From positions 1 through 26,249 of the IMG/VR virus record IMGVR_UViG_3300042401_001409: a stretch of DNA of 26,249 nt. One strand, written 5' to 3'. The notes beneath the pieces are model-generated. The model made no database searches and had not been told where the DNA came from. It saw only the letters and a program-made list of their open reading frames with translations. Source of the stretch: a virus. The translations under genes were made by a program, and so were the position numbers. Positions 7,051 to 14,184 of the stretch are shown piece after piece; positions within the stretch are counted from its first letter, which is position 1, and every line of letters begins with the position of its first letter.

Positions 7051-7577
7051 CAGTTACATATAAATTATATTCAGAACCCTTTAGTATGAAGCACGTGATG
7101 GGGGAAAGTAGTAGGACTAAGCTTACCAATGTTGTTGATGGAGATATTCAACCTAATGCTGTAGATCTACGTTTAGGTAAGGTATTTCAAATTAATAACG
7201 AAGTGTTTGAGGTAAGCAATGATCACAAAAAGCATAGAGGTTCTACGGAACTCAATCCAGACGGAGAAGGTTATTTTACGCTATACCCGGGGAGTTATGA
7301 GATCGTTATGGAAAACGTCATCCATGTGGGCGAGGGGGAAGCTGGTTGGGTCATTACTCGTAGCACTCTTAACCGCAATGGTTGTTTTATTACTTCAGGT
7401 CTTTATGATTCTGGCTATCACGGTGTCATGGCCGGGGTACTTCATGTTACGACTGGTGTCGCGCGCATTAAGCAAGGTACGAGGGTAGGGCAGTATTTGT
7501 CCTTTGATGCTGAGGCATTAAAGATGTACGATGGTAGTTATGGTATTGGTAAAGAACATGATAAAAAATACGTATGA
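7047..7577 (+). CDS. dUTPase/dCTP deaminase superfamily protein, dUTPase-like active site
   Basis: The 176 residues have the trimeric Dut/Dcd fold signatures: QPNAVDLRLG (motif 1), GWVITRSTLNRNG (motif 2) and SGLYDSGYHGVMAG (motif 3). In dCTP deaminase a glutamate acts a few residues after the DPGWSG segment; the matching place here is occupied by a small hydrophobic residue. DSGYHG instead resembles the catalytic aspartate and tyrosine of dUTPase. It therefore probably hydrolyses dUTP to dUMP, keeping uracil out of phage DNA. It overlaps both neighbours by 4 bases. Confidence 0.75.
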   Translation: MTVTYKLYSEPFSMKHVMGESSRTKLTNVVDGDIQPNAVDLRLGKVFQINNEVFEVSNDHKKHRGSTELNPDGEGYFTLYPGSYEIVMENVIHVGEGEAGWVITRSTLNRNGCFITSGLYDSGYHGVMAGVLHVTTGVARIKQGTRVGQYLSFDAEALKMYDGSYGIGKEHDKKYV

Positions 7578-8314
7578 GAGATAAAGAAGAAATTATTGTA
7601 TATTGGGCGCCAGGCTTTGTACAATCAAAATTTAACTTGACCCACAAAGAACCTGAACCTGCAATTAAGGAGTTAAGGCAATTGGGGCATAAACTTGTAC
7701 ACCCTGATAATGATAAAAATAATTTTCTAAAATGTCCTGCTGTACTTAATAGTTTAAATAATACATTTACAATTACATCACCAGCTGAAGTAAAAATTAA
7801 ATGGGACGGTCATAACATATATACGCCTGATCATGATAAAGAGTTTTCAGATAAATGTATCGTTGCAAGGGATGCTAATACAGGACTTATGTCTTTTAAT
7901 TTATGTAAATATTTTCTTTTTACAGAGGAACCATCTTTACTTATAAAACAAAAGAATGCCAATTATACAAATAATGACTTTACGAAAAAAACAGGTATTA
8001 TTGAAGGATCCTTTGACATCGGTCAATGGGTAAGACTATTAGATGTTGCTCTGTATATTAAAGAGCCAGGAACAGTAAACATTAAGTTAAATGATATCTT
8101 ATATTACATAGAGTTTTTTACAGATAAAAAAATAGTATTTAAAAAATTTTACTACACCCTTGCATTAAGAAATATGTATGAAACTTGTGTGTCAGTAAGA
8201 GAAACAAAAAAATTTCCTATTAAGACATATTTTGAAGAGATATATTTAATCTTTAATCAGAGTAAGATAAAGAAGCGTATGCTTAAAGAAATAAAAGATA
8301 ATCTACTTGAGTAA
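7574..8314 (+). CDS. hypothetical protein, AT-rich gene
   Basis: The 246 residues are not assigned to a family. They begin with EEIIVYWAPGF and contain PAEVKIKWDGHN, then a segment of lysines and aromatics (IVFKKFYYTLALRN). No signal peptide or transmembrane segment stands out, and the C-terminus is basic and helical. The gene overlaps the dUTPase-like gene by ATGA. It is visibly richer in A and T than the que genes around it, with many AAA, AAT and TTT codons, like the two oxygenase genes further on, which suggests separate acquisition. It ends the tight part of the locus. Confidence 0.7.
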   Translation: MRDKEEIIVYWAPGFVQSKFNLTHKEPEPAIKELRQLGHKLVHPDNDKNNFLKCPAVLNSLNNTFTITSPAEVKIKWDGHNIYTPDHDKEFSDKCIVARDANTGLMSFNLCKYFLFTEEPSLLIKQKNANYTNNDFTKKTGIIEGSFDIGQWVRLLDVALYIKEPGTVNIKLNDILYYIEFFTDKKIVFKKFYYTLALRNMYETCVSVRETKKFPIKTYFEEIYLIFNQSKIKKRMLKEIKDNLLE

Positions 8315-8319
8315 AAATA

Positions 8320-8384
8320 AGCGGTCTCCGGCGTCATCCCGCTCTATAAATTCTGCTGCCTATGCTAATTAACATAGGAAAAAA
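8320..8384 (+). promoter_or_regulatory. structured queD leader with a late-promoter-like box
   Basis: Between the unknown gene and queD lie two inverted repeats. AGCGG (8320-8324) pairs with CCGCT (8339-8343) around a 14-base loop. CCTATG (8359-8364) pairs perfectly with CATAGG (8373-8378) around CTAATTAA. The second hairpin contains the AGG that would serve as the queD ribosome binding site, so it could hide it. TATAAATT at 8345-8352 resembles the T4 late promoter octamer TATAAATA with one change. Confidence 0.45.
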
Positions 8385-8861
8385 ATGGCAAAAAAATATA
8401 TTTCAACTAAAACGTATAAGCAGATTGGACCTGTTGCGTACCGTCAGTGGAGAGCTGATAGTCACTGTAACTTAGTCCATGGTTATGCTTTATCATTTCA
8501 CTTTGAGTTCGAATCTGATACATTGGATGCACGCAATTGGGTAATGGACTTTGGTGGTCTGCGCCCATTAAAAGATAAACTAGAAGAATGGTTTGATCAT
8601 ACTTTGCTAGTAGCACAAGACGACCCTAAGCGTGAATATCTACTTGAACTTGGTAAGCAGGGTATTGCTAAGATTACAGAAGTAGAAAAGACTGGGTGTG
8701 AAGGTCTGGCAGACTTTTTGTATGAATATATAAATACTATCTTTTTACCAAGCTATGGAGAGCAAAATCGTATCTGGTGCTATAAGGTAGAGGTACGTGA
8801 GACTGATAGCAATATGGCCATGCGTGTTGGACACAAGGAAGATAACGAGTTTAATGACTAA
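8385..8861 (+). CDS. queD: 6-carboxy-5,6,7,8-tetrahydropterin synthase QueD
   Basis: QueD converts dihydroneopterin triphosphate (from FolE) to 6-carboxy-tetrahydropterin, the substrate of QueE. The 158 residues show WRADSHCNLVHGYALSFHF at 22-40 (zinc histidines and the catalytic cysteine C28), the DFGGL segment near 55, WFDHTLL at 69-75 and the substrate glutamate in VRETDSNMAM. The usual HGH zinc motif reads HGY, and the spacing between the first histidine and the cysteine is collapsed, so this is a variant PTPS subgroup. It is separated from the rest of the que genes by one gene and a 70-base leader, and its end overlaps gp47 by 8 bases. Confidence 0.88.
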   Translation: MAKKYISTKTYKQIGPVAYRQWRADSHCNLVHGYALSFHFEFESDTLDARNWVMDFGGLRPLKDKLEEWFDHTLLVAQDDPKREYLLELGKQGIAKITEVEKTGCEGLADFLYEYINTIFLPSYGEQNRIWCYKVEVRETDSNMAMRVGHKEDNEFND

Positions 8862-9870
8862 AATAGCGCTTGTAACCGATACCCATTTCGGTGCCCGCTC
8901 GGATAGTATCCCCTTTGATAATTTCTTTAGGAAATTTTATGAGGAAGTCTTCTTCCCTGAGATTGATAAAAGGGGTATACGACATATTGTACACCTTGGT
9001 GATTGTTTCGATCGCCGTAAGTATATCAATTTTAATACCTTGTCTTCTTGTCGTAGTTACTTTTTTGACGAAATTAAAAAAAGGGATATCGAACTACATA
9101 TGATTGTAGGTAATCACGATACCTTCTTTAAGAATACCAATGACGTTAACTCCCCTCGTCTATTGCTTAAAGACTATGAGTTCAATGTTATTGATACCCC
9201 TTCAGAGATAGTATTCGATGATGGGTCTAAGATATTCATGATGCCATGGATATGTACAGATAATTATAATCAAAGCATGGAAGCTATCAAGACTACCGAT
9301 GCCCAGGTACTGTTCGGGCACTTTGAGATTGCTGGCTTTCAGATGTATAAAGGTCACGAGAACGATGAAGGATTTGATCCTAAGATATTTGAGAAGTTCG
9401 ATCTGGTTTGTTCTGGCCACTTTCACCACCGTAGTAGTAATGGGAACATTAACTATCTTGGAAATCCTTATGAGCTTACCTGGGCGGATTTCGAAGACCC
9501 TCGTGGCTTTCATATATTCGACACCAGTGAGAGATCGTTGGATTTTATTCAGAACCCGTTTTCGATCTTTTCTAAAGTCTACTACGACGACGAGAAAGTA
9601 GATCCTTCTACTGTTGATGTAAGTCAGTATGCCAACCAGCACATTAAGTTAATAGTTGTTAATAAAAAAGATTACTATAAGTACGATCAGTTTATTGAGA
9701 GATTGTATAAGGTTAACCCCTTAGAGTTAAAAATTATTGAAGATCTATCTGAGTTTGAAGCAGATGCAATGGGTGATCAAGAAGTAGATCTAGAAGATAC
9801 TGTTACCTTACTATCACAATATGTTGATAGCTTAGATACTGAGGCTGATAAGACACGCATCAAGACCTAA
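8854..9870 (+). CDS. 47: recombination endonuclease subunit, gp47/SbcD (Mre11-type)
   Basis: The start at 8854 gives 338 residues beginning MTKIALVTDTHFGARSD; an earlier in-frame start at 8797 would lie deep inside queD. The metallophosphoesterase motifs are in order: DTHFG, HLGDCFDRR, VGNHDTF, FGHFEIAG and SGHFHHR, which bind the two catalytic metals. With gp46 it forms the Mre11/Rad50-like nuclease that resects DNA ends for recombination-dependent replication and helps degrade host DNA in T4. The C-terminal part is a variable capping region. It overlaps queD by 8 bases, and gp46 follows after 41 bases that hold a 14-codon ORF. Confidence 0.93.
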   Translation: MTKIALVTDTHFGARSDSIPFDNFFRKFYEEVFFPEIDKRGIRHIVHLGDCFDRRKYINFNTLSSCRSYFFDEIKKRDIELHMIVGNHDTFFKNTNDVNSPRLLLKDYEFNVIDTPSEIVFDDGSKIFMMPWICTDNYNQSMEAIKTTDAQVLFGHFEIAGFQMYKGHENDEGFDPKIFEKFDLVCSGHFHHRSSNGNINYLGNPYELTWADFEDPRGFHIFDTSERSLDFIQNPFSIFSKVYYDDEKVDPSTVDVSQYANQHIKLIVVNKKDYYKYDQFIERLYKVNPLELKIIEDLSEFEADAMGDQEVDLEDTVTLLSQYVDSLDTEADKTRIKT

Positions 9871-9915
9871 ATGAAGACGTTATATGTTGAAGCGCAAAAC
9901 TATGAAGAAGTATGA
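9871..9915 (+). CDS. 14-codon ORF between gp47 and gp46, possible coupling peptide
   Basis: ATG at 9871 directly follows the gp47 stop, and the frame encodes MKTLYVEAQNYEEV before TGA at 9913-9915. That stop overlaps the gp46 ATG as ATGA. It may pass ribosomes to gp46, whose own Shine-Dalgarno (GAAGAAG) is weak. It could equally be chance; only its exact fit to both neighbours favours translation. Confidence 0.3.
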   Translation: MKTLYVEAQNYEEV

Positions 9916-11624
9916 TTAAATTTAAAGTTATAAGATGGCAAAACTTTTTATCAACTGGCGCACAATTTACAGAAGTTAAATTTGATAAGTCACCTACTAC
10001 ATTAATTATAGGTGAAAATGGTGCAGGTAAGTCTACTATTCTAGACGCCTTATGCTTTGCCCTATTCAACAAGCCATTCCGTAATATTAATAAGCCTCAG
10101 TTGGTTAACTCTATCAACGGTAAGAATATGTTGGTAGAGGTAGAGTTTACTATTGGTAGTAAAGAGTATAAGATATGCCGTGGCGGTAAGCCGACTGTAT
10201 TCGAGATATACCTTAATGGTGAGTTATTGAATCAGGATGCCGCTGCAAGAGACTATCAGAAGTACTTAGAAGATCAGGTACTGAAGCTAAACTATAAGTC
10301 GTTTACTCAGATTGTTATTCTGGGCTCTGCCTCCTTCACTCCATTCATGCAATTACCTGCCGCGCATAGGCGAGAGGTGATTGAGGATCTATTAGATATT
10401 AAGATCTTTACTGTTATGAATACAGTACTGAAGGATAAAGCAAGCGATATTAAAGTTAAGATAACTGATCTCGAAAATAAGATTGACCTGGGTAAGTCTA
10501 AGGTAAAGATTCAACAAGACTATATCAAGACGCTGGAAGAAGATAAGCAGAAGAAGGTAGAAGATGTACAAAAGCGAATATCTGAATCGAATGCAGAGAT
10601 TGCACAACTTCAACGTAGTGTCGAAGAGGAAAACAACGGGGCAAGTCTACTTCAATCCAGTATTGTGGACAACACCGAGAAGCGTACTAAACGTACGGAA
10701 CTGGATGCGCTGCTTAGAAAACTATCCGAGCGAATTAAGACACAGGAGAAACATGTATCGTTTTATGACGAACATGATGTATGTCCGACATGTAACCAAG
10801 CTCTTGAGGCTGAAGTCAAAGAGAATGCAAAGGCGGCTCACACTCATAAAATTGGTGAAATTGAAACCGCTGTTCAAACCCTTACCGAACAACTTGACGC
10901 TATTGAGACACGACTTGATGAGATTACTCTGGTCGAAGAGAAAATCGCTCAACATAAGAGCAACATTATTAGCCTCAATACCAGAATCATTGCCAGTCAA
11001 AACTATATCCAGAAGCTTAATCAAGACATCCCGACAGCAGGGGCAGACGTATCTAAGCTTGCTGAAGAGCAATCCAAACTCAAAGCAATTGCTAAGGAAG
11101 TGGTCGTTCATTCGGAAGCAAAGAGCGCATTGGTTGAAGAGAGGCACTATCTTGAGATTGCCTCTGTACTCCTTAAGGATACAGGGATCAAGACAAAGAT
11201 TATTAAACAGTACCTCCCAGTCATTAATAAACTAGTCAATAAGTATCTCCAGGCGATGGACTTCTTTATCTCGTTTGAGATAGATGAGGCATTTAACGAG
11301 AAGATAAAGTCTAGACATAGAGATGAGTTTAGTTATGCATCGTTCTCTGAAGGTGAGAAGGCTAAGATTGATTTGGCTTTATTGTTTACCTGGCGTACAA
11401 TTGCTAGAATGAAGAACTCTGCCTCTACCAATCTATTGATGTTGGATGAAGTGTTCGATGGCTCGTTAGATATCAATGGAACAGACTTTGTTATGACTAT
11501 CCTAAATACTATAGGCGAAGATAATAATATCTTTATTATCAGTCATAAAGACGCTTTATTTGATAAGTTTAGATCAGTAATTAAATTTGAGAAGCATCAG
11601 AACTTTAGCAGGATTGCAAAATGA
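9912..11624 (+). CDS. 46: recombination endonuclease subunit, gp46/SbcC (Rad50-type ATPase)
   Basis: The 570 residues are close to the size of T4 gp46. IIGENGAGKSTILDALCFALF near residues 33-52 is the Walker A region. A long coiled coil follows, interrupted by the zinc hook CPTCNQAL near residue 293, then a returning coil. The C-terminal lobe has the ABC signature SFSEGEKAKIDLALLF and Walker B LLMLDEVFDGSLD. The SMC/Rad50 architecture is complete. It works with gp47 as a DNA-end processing ATPase. The ATG overlaps the stop of the small ORF upstream, and the gene overlaps the following oxygenase gene by ATGA. Confidence 0.95.
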   Translation: MIKFKVIRWQNFLSTGAQFTEVKFDKSPTTLIIGENGAGKSTILDALCFALFNKPFRNINKPQLVNSINGKNMLVEVEFTIGSKEYKICRGGKPTVFEIYLNGELLNQDAAARDYQKYLEDQVLKLNYKSFTQIVILGSASFTPFMQLPAAHRREVIEDLLDIKIFTVMNTVLKDKASDIKVKITDLENKIDLGKSKVKIQQDYIKTLEEDKQKKVEDVQKRISESNAEIAQLQRSVEEENNGASLLQSSIVDNTEKRTKRTELDALLRKLSERIKTQEKHVSFYDEHDVCPTCNQALEAEVKENAKAAHTHKIGEIETAVQTLTEQLDAIETRLDEITLVEEKIAQHKSNIISLNTRIIASQNYIQKLNQDIPTAGADVSKLAEEQSKLKAIAKEVVVHSEAKSALVEERHYLEIASVLLKDTGIKTKIIKQYLPVINKLVNKYLQAMDFFISFEIDEAFNEKIKSRHRDEFSYASFSEGEKAKIDLALLFTWRTIARMKNSASTNLLMLDEVFDGSLDINGTDFVMTILNTIGEDNNIFIISHKDALFDKFRSVIKFEKHQNFSRIAK

Positions 11625-12223
11625 TTATTACTTATGTAAAAGAACCAATACCATATATGGTTATAAATGAAGTATTTACTCCTGATGAACTAAAAATTAT
11701 AAATCGCGAACTTGAATTTATTCATCCAAAATTACTCTATCCAAACGAGACTGGAGGAGCTGTAGGTATCGATTCTGAAAAAGAGTTTTTTTTAAAACAA
11801 AATAAAGGGGTCTTTCTTGATCATGTATATAAAAACAGAGACTTTTCTGATATTTTAAGATTAAATCGTAAATTTCTTACTAAGGATATGAAGGATTTGT
11901 ATTTTCAATTCCACCCAGATTACTCGTCAATTTATTTACCAAAAAAATACTTTACATTAATATCATACTATGAAACTGCAGATTATTATAAGGCTCATAC
12001 AGACAGAGCTTATTTAAGCATATGCGCATGGTTTTTTAAAGAACCAAAAAACTTTACAGGAGGAGATTTTAAATTTTCAGAATATAATATAACTATACCG
12101 GTTCAAAATAATATGAGCGTTGTATTTCTTAGCCACAATGTTCATGAAGTTTCAGAAATAACAATGATTGACTCTTCAATAGAGTGCTCAGGACGCTTTA
12201 CAATGTCAATGTTTGCATATTAA
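11621..12223 (+). CDS. 2-oxoglutarate/Fe(II)-dependent oxygenase
   Basis: The 200 residues end in a double-stranded beta-helix with the iron and cosubstrate residues visible: H and D in YKAHTDRAYLSI, the distal histidine in VVFLSHNVHEVSEI and the arginine in CSGRFTMSMFAY. The family hydroxylates protein side chains, nucleic acid bases or small molecules; the substrate here is unknown. The N-terminus (KEPIPYMVINEVFTPDEL) is like prolyl-4-hydroxylase-type phage oxygenases. The gene is more AT-rich than gp46 and overlaps it by ATGA. A role in further oxidation of a DNA base is possible but unsupported. Confidence 0.8.
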   Translation: MIITYVKEPIPYMVINEVFTPDELKIINRELEFIHPKLLYPNETGGAVGIDSEKEFFLKQNKGVFLDHVYKNRDFSDILRLNRKFLTKDMKDLYFQFHPDYSSIYLPKKYFTLISYYETADYYKAHTDRAYLSICAWFFKEPKNFTGGDFKFSEYNITIPVQNNMSVVFLSHNVHEVSEITMIDSSIECSGRFTMSMFAY

Positions 12224-12231
12224 AGAATAAA

Positions 12232-12804
12232 ATGATAAAAAAAAGCGAACTAAAACTTGTCCCCGCTAACGAACTTCCTTTATGGATTGCTTCTAAGTTT
12301 AACTTTAATGATGTAGATGCCCCGATGCTTACTAACATCATGTTGGATAGGATGACAGAGATGGGAGGAGCCGCTTTATCTGCCCCTCAGGTAGGCCTTG
12401 ATATGAGTATGTTTGTAATGGGGGTAGATAACGTTAATTTAGAAGTATTTAATCCTACCATTATATCTTATTCGAAAGAAGAAGCATTAATGAACGAGGG
12501 AAGTTTAACGTTCCCAGGTATCCTTGTTATAGTAAAAAGACCAATTGCTGTTACGGTAGAATACTATAATAAGAACGGTGAGTTACAGCAGAAGGAGTTT
12601 CAGGGTCTAACAGCTAGAATATTTCAACATGCCTTTGATAATCTCCAGGGTACCACTATTAAAGATAAGGTATCTAAATTGAAATGGGATCTGGCATCCA
12701 AGCGTCTTAATAATTATAAACAAAAACTAGTCAAGAAGTATACACAGAAAAAGCTTTTTGAAATTAAGAGAGCAATGGAAGAACAAACAAATGGCAATAC
12801 CTAA
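12232..12804 (+). CDS. peptide deformylase homologue with a degraded active site
   Basis: The start at 12232 gives 190 residues. The three deformylase motifs are recognisable in order but altered. Motif 1 is GGAALSAPQVG (45-55). Motif 2 is EGSLTFPG, where the metal-binding cysteine of EGCLS is serine (S91). Motif 3 is FQHAFDNLQG, where QHExDH has become H133-A134 and N137, losing the catalytic glutamate and the second metal histidine. Only one of three metal ligands remains. It is probably not an active deformylase and may be a binding protein. Many marine phages carry an active version. The C-terminal 50 residues are basic and helical. Confidence 0.75.
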   Translation: MIKKSELKLVPANELPLWIASKFNFNDVDAPMLTNIMLDRMTEMGGAALSAPQVGLDMSMFVMGVDNVNLEVFNPTIISYSKEEALMNEGSLTFPGILVIVKRPIAVTVEYYNKNGELQQKEFQGLTARIFQHAFDNLQGTTIKDKVSKLKWDLASKRLNNYKQKLVKKYTQKKLFEIKRAMEEQTNGNT

Positions 12805-13189
12805 AGAATATCTAGACTCATCATTCGACTTTGGTTTTTCAACCACTGACGATGAAGGTCTTCCCCCTGTAGTACAGTCTCCAGCTGTCTCCTCTCAGGA
12901 AATCTCAGAACCTATTATTGAAAGAATTCGTAATGTTGAGATTAATTTAGGAGAGGTTTTAAATATATTAGAACGATTAGAAAATGTATCAACACCTTTA
13001 GATACTGATGAGTATAAAGCGTTAATAGAAAAAGATGTTAAAGATAAGTTAGGAGCTGTTGAAAAATTAATTCTGCCGCTTTTAGTGAATTTAATGAAAA
13101 ATCCTGAGAAGGATACGATTAAATGGCCAGGGCGTGCACCTATTATAGAAAAACAAATAGAAAAGATTTTAGCTATTACGCGCTCTTAA
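12791..13189 (+). CDS. hypothetical protein with a central coiled coil
   Basis: The start at 12791 (MAIPKEYLDSSFDFGFS) gives 132 residues; an upstream frame extension would lie inside the deformylase gene. The first 40 residues are acidic and probably disordered, with a run of prolines and serines. Residues from about 40 to 65 (ERIRNVEINLGEVLNILERL) look like an amphipathic coiled coil. The C-terminus contains KWPGRAPIIEKQIEKILAI. I think relatives exist in other T4-like phages, but I cannot name a function. Its last 21 bases overlap the convergent minus-strand gene. Confidence 0.7.
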   Translation: MAIPKEYLDSSFDFGFSTTDDEGLPPVVQSPAVSSQEISEPIIERIRNVEINLGEVLNILERLENVSTPLDTDEYKALIEKDVKDKLGAVEKLILPLLVNLMKNPEKDTIKWPGRAPIIEKQIEKILAITRS

Positions 13190-13717
13190 TTTTCTGTGTT
13201 CATCTATATGATAAAGTCCAACCTCAATAGAGTCATAGTCTCTTCCTAATGTATATCCAGGGGGCAGGTTGTTTCTATCTCTAACTCTTGTCTCTTTATC
13301 TGTCTTAGGATCGTATGCCCAATAAGAGTCTTTGGTATGCTGGTTTCCTAACTTCTTCTCAGCCATTACATCTTTGGTACCTGCGCTATGCTTCTTACCC
13401 TGAAAGTTGGATCTACCTTTTAAGCCAGCTGATATCTTCTGTCTTGTGGCCTCGTCTCTAGGCTTACCCATCTTTGCCTCAGACATCTTTCGTCTAGTCT
13501 CTTCTGACATTGGCTTACGAACATATTGATACCATTCAATAAACTCATACTTACTGTAACTACGTAACAGTCTGGTCCTTATTACGTCTACAGCAGAATT
13601 ATCTTTAATTGAGTTAAGTAACTCGTAACGATGGCCATACTTAATTCTCACCTTGTCAACAGGCTGGTCGGAAATTAGAATTGTCTTTGTTACGTCGTAA
13701 CAGTAGAAGTGAATCAT
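13169..13717 (-). CDS. NUMOD3-motif DNA-binding protein, homing-endonuclease-like
   Basis: The 182-residue minus-strand protein contains tandem NUMOD3-type motifs (SEETRRKMSEAKMGK, then DEATRQKISAGLKGR, then FQGKKHS). These are DNA-binding repeats found in GIY-YIG and HNH homing endonucleases of T4-like phages. The N-terminal 75 residues (FYCYDVTKTILISD...) show neither a GIY-YIG pair nor an HNH motif, so the nuclease domain may be missing or replaced. Opposite orientation, position between unrelated genes and no upstream Shine-Dalgarno fit a mobile intergenic gene. Its start region carries the GTTACGTCGTAAC palindrome. Confidence 0.65.
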   Translation of the reverse strand: MIHFYCYDVTKTILISDQPVDKVRIKYGHRYELLNSIKDNSAVDVIRTRLLRSYSKYEFIEWYQYVRKPMSEETRRKMSEAKMGKPRDEATRQKISAGLKGRSNFQGKKHSAGTKDVMAEKKLGNQHTKDSYWAYDPKTDKETRVRDRNNLPPGYTLGRDYDSIEVGLYHIDEHRKLRARNS

Positions 13718-13732
13718 TAAGTAGTATATAAT
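13689..13732 (+). promoter_or_regulatory. palindrome plus -10 box before the gene at 13760
   Basis: GTTACG (13689-13694) and CGTAAC (13696-13701) form a perfect inverted repeat around one T. TATAAT follows at 13727-13732; no good -35 is visible at 17 bases, so the palindrome may be an activator or repressor site. CGTAAC is the same box seen before most downstream operons. The region overlaps the start of the minus-strand gene. Confidence 0.5.
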
Positions 13733-13759
13733 TGTCTTATCAATATTTAGGAGTCAATT

Positions 13760-14173
13760 ATGTTTCCAGCTGGCAAGTACTATGTAGGTGATTTGTGCTA
13801 TGTAATGCATGATGAGTGGGATGAGGTATGTGGTTTGTTCTTTAAAGGACGAGACGACCATGGATGTAACCAAGGTATGTTTGAGTTGAAGGATGGCCGT
13901 AGGTTTGCATCGTTTAATACCAAATGGGGTGATGGAAGCTATCGAGATCAAAACGGAGAAGAATACGGTGTAGATGCTGGCTTGATTGGCTGTATTGCAT
14001 TAAATGATATTGACTTGAATGCTGATGGTAATTCTACCCGAGGCGGTCAGATTATTCAATTTGATAGCGACTTTACCGTTTCAGGAGGAGATCGTTATGA
14101 AAATCGCCGTGAATGGGATGGTGAAATTCGTATCGGTCATATTGTAATTAAAACTGATGATTACGAAAATTAA
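13760..14173 (+). CDS. hypothetical protein
   Basis: The 137 residues begin FPAGKYYVGDLCYVMHDEWDEV, a YVGDxCYV start that I recall from various phage and bacterial proteins without a known function. The protein is acidic, rich in glycine and aromatic residues, and probably all-beta (GGQIIQFDSDFTVSGG, EIRIGHIVIKT). No membrane segment is present. A Shine-Dalgarno (TAGGAG, about 13749) is well placed. The gene starts its own transcript from the palindrome-linked -10 box and ends 11 bases before the next oxygenase gene. Confidence 0.75.
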   Translation: MFPAGKYYVGDLCYVMHDEWDEVCGLFFKGRDDHGCNQGMFELKDGRRFASFNTKWGDGSYRDQNGEEYGVDAGLIGCIALNDIDLNADGNSTRGGQIIQFDSDFTVSGGDRYENRREWDGEIRIGHIVIKTDDYEN

Positions 14174-14184
14174 AAAGTATAACA

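Noticed and set aside
7047-7577. dCTP deaminase annotation
   Set aside because: The deaminase glutamate is not present at the expected place, while the dUTPase motif 3 is.
8315-8384. preQ1 riboswitch before queD
   Set aside because: The position is right, but the conserved loop and A-rich tail of preQ1-I and the layout of preQ1-II are not visible. I kept only the hairpins.
9202-9642. 146-residue minus-strand frame opposite gp47
   Set aside because: It is antisense to conserved metallophosphoesterase motifs, with no promoter or ribosome binding site of its own.
10564-11235. 223-residue plus-strand frame inside gp46
   Set aside because: gp46 is read through this region with an intact coiled coil and zinc hook. 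The alternative frame is a by-product of the charged coiled-coil codons.
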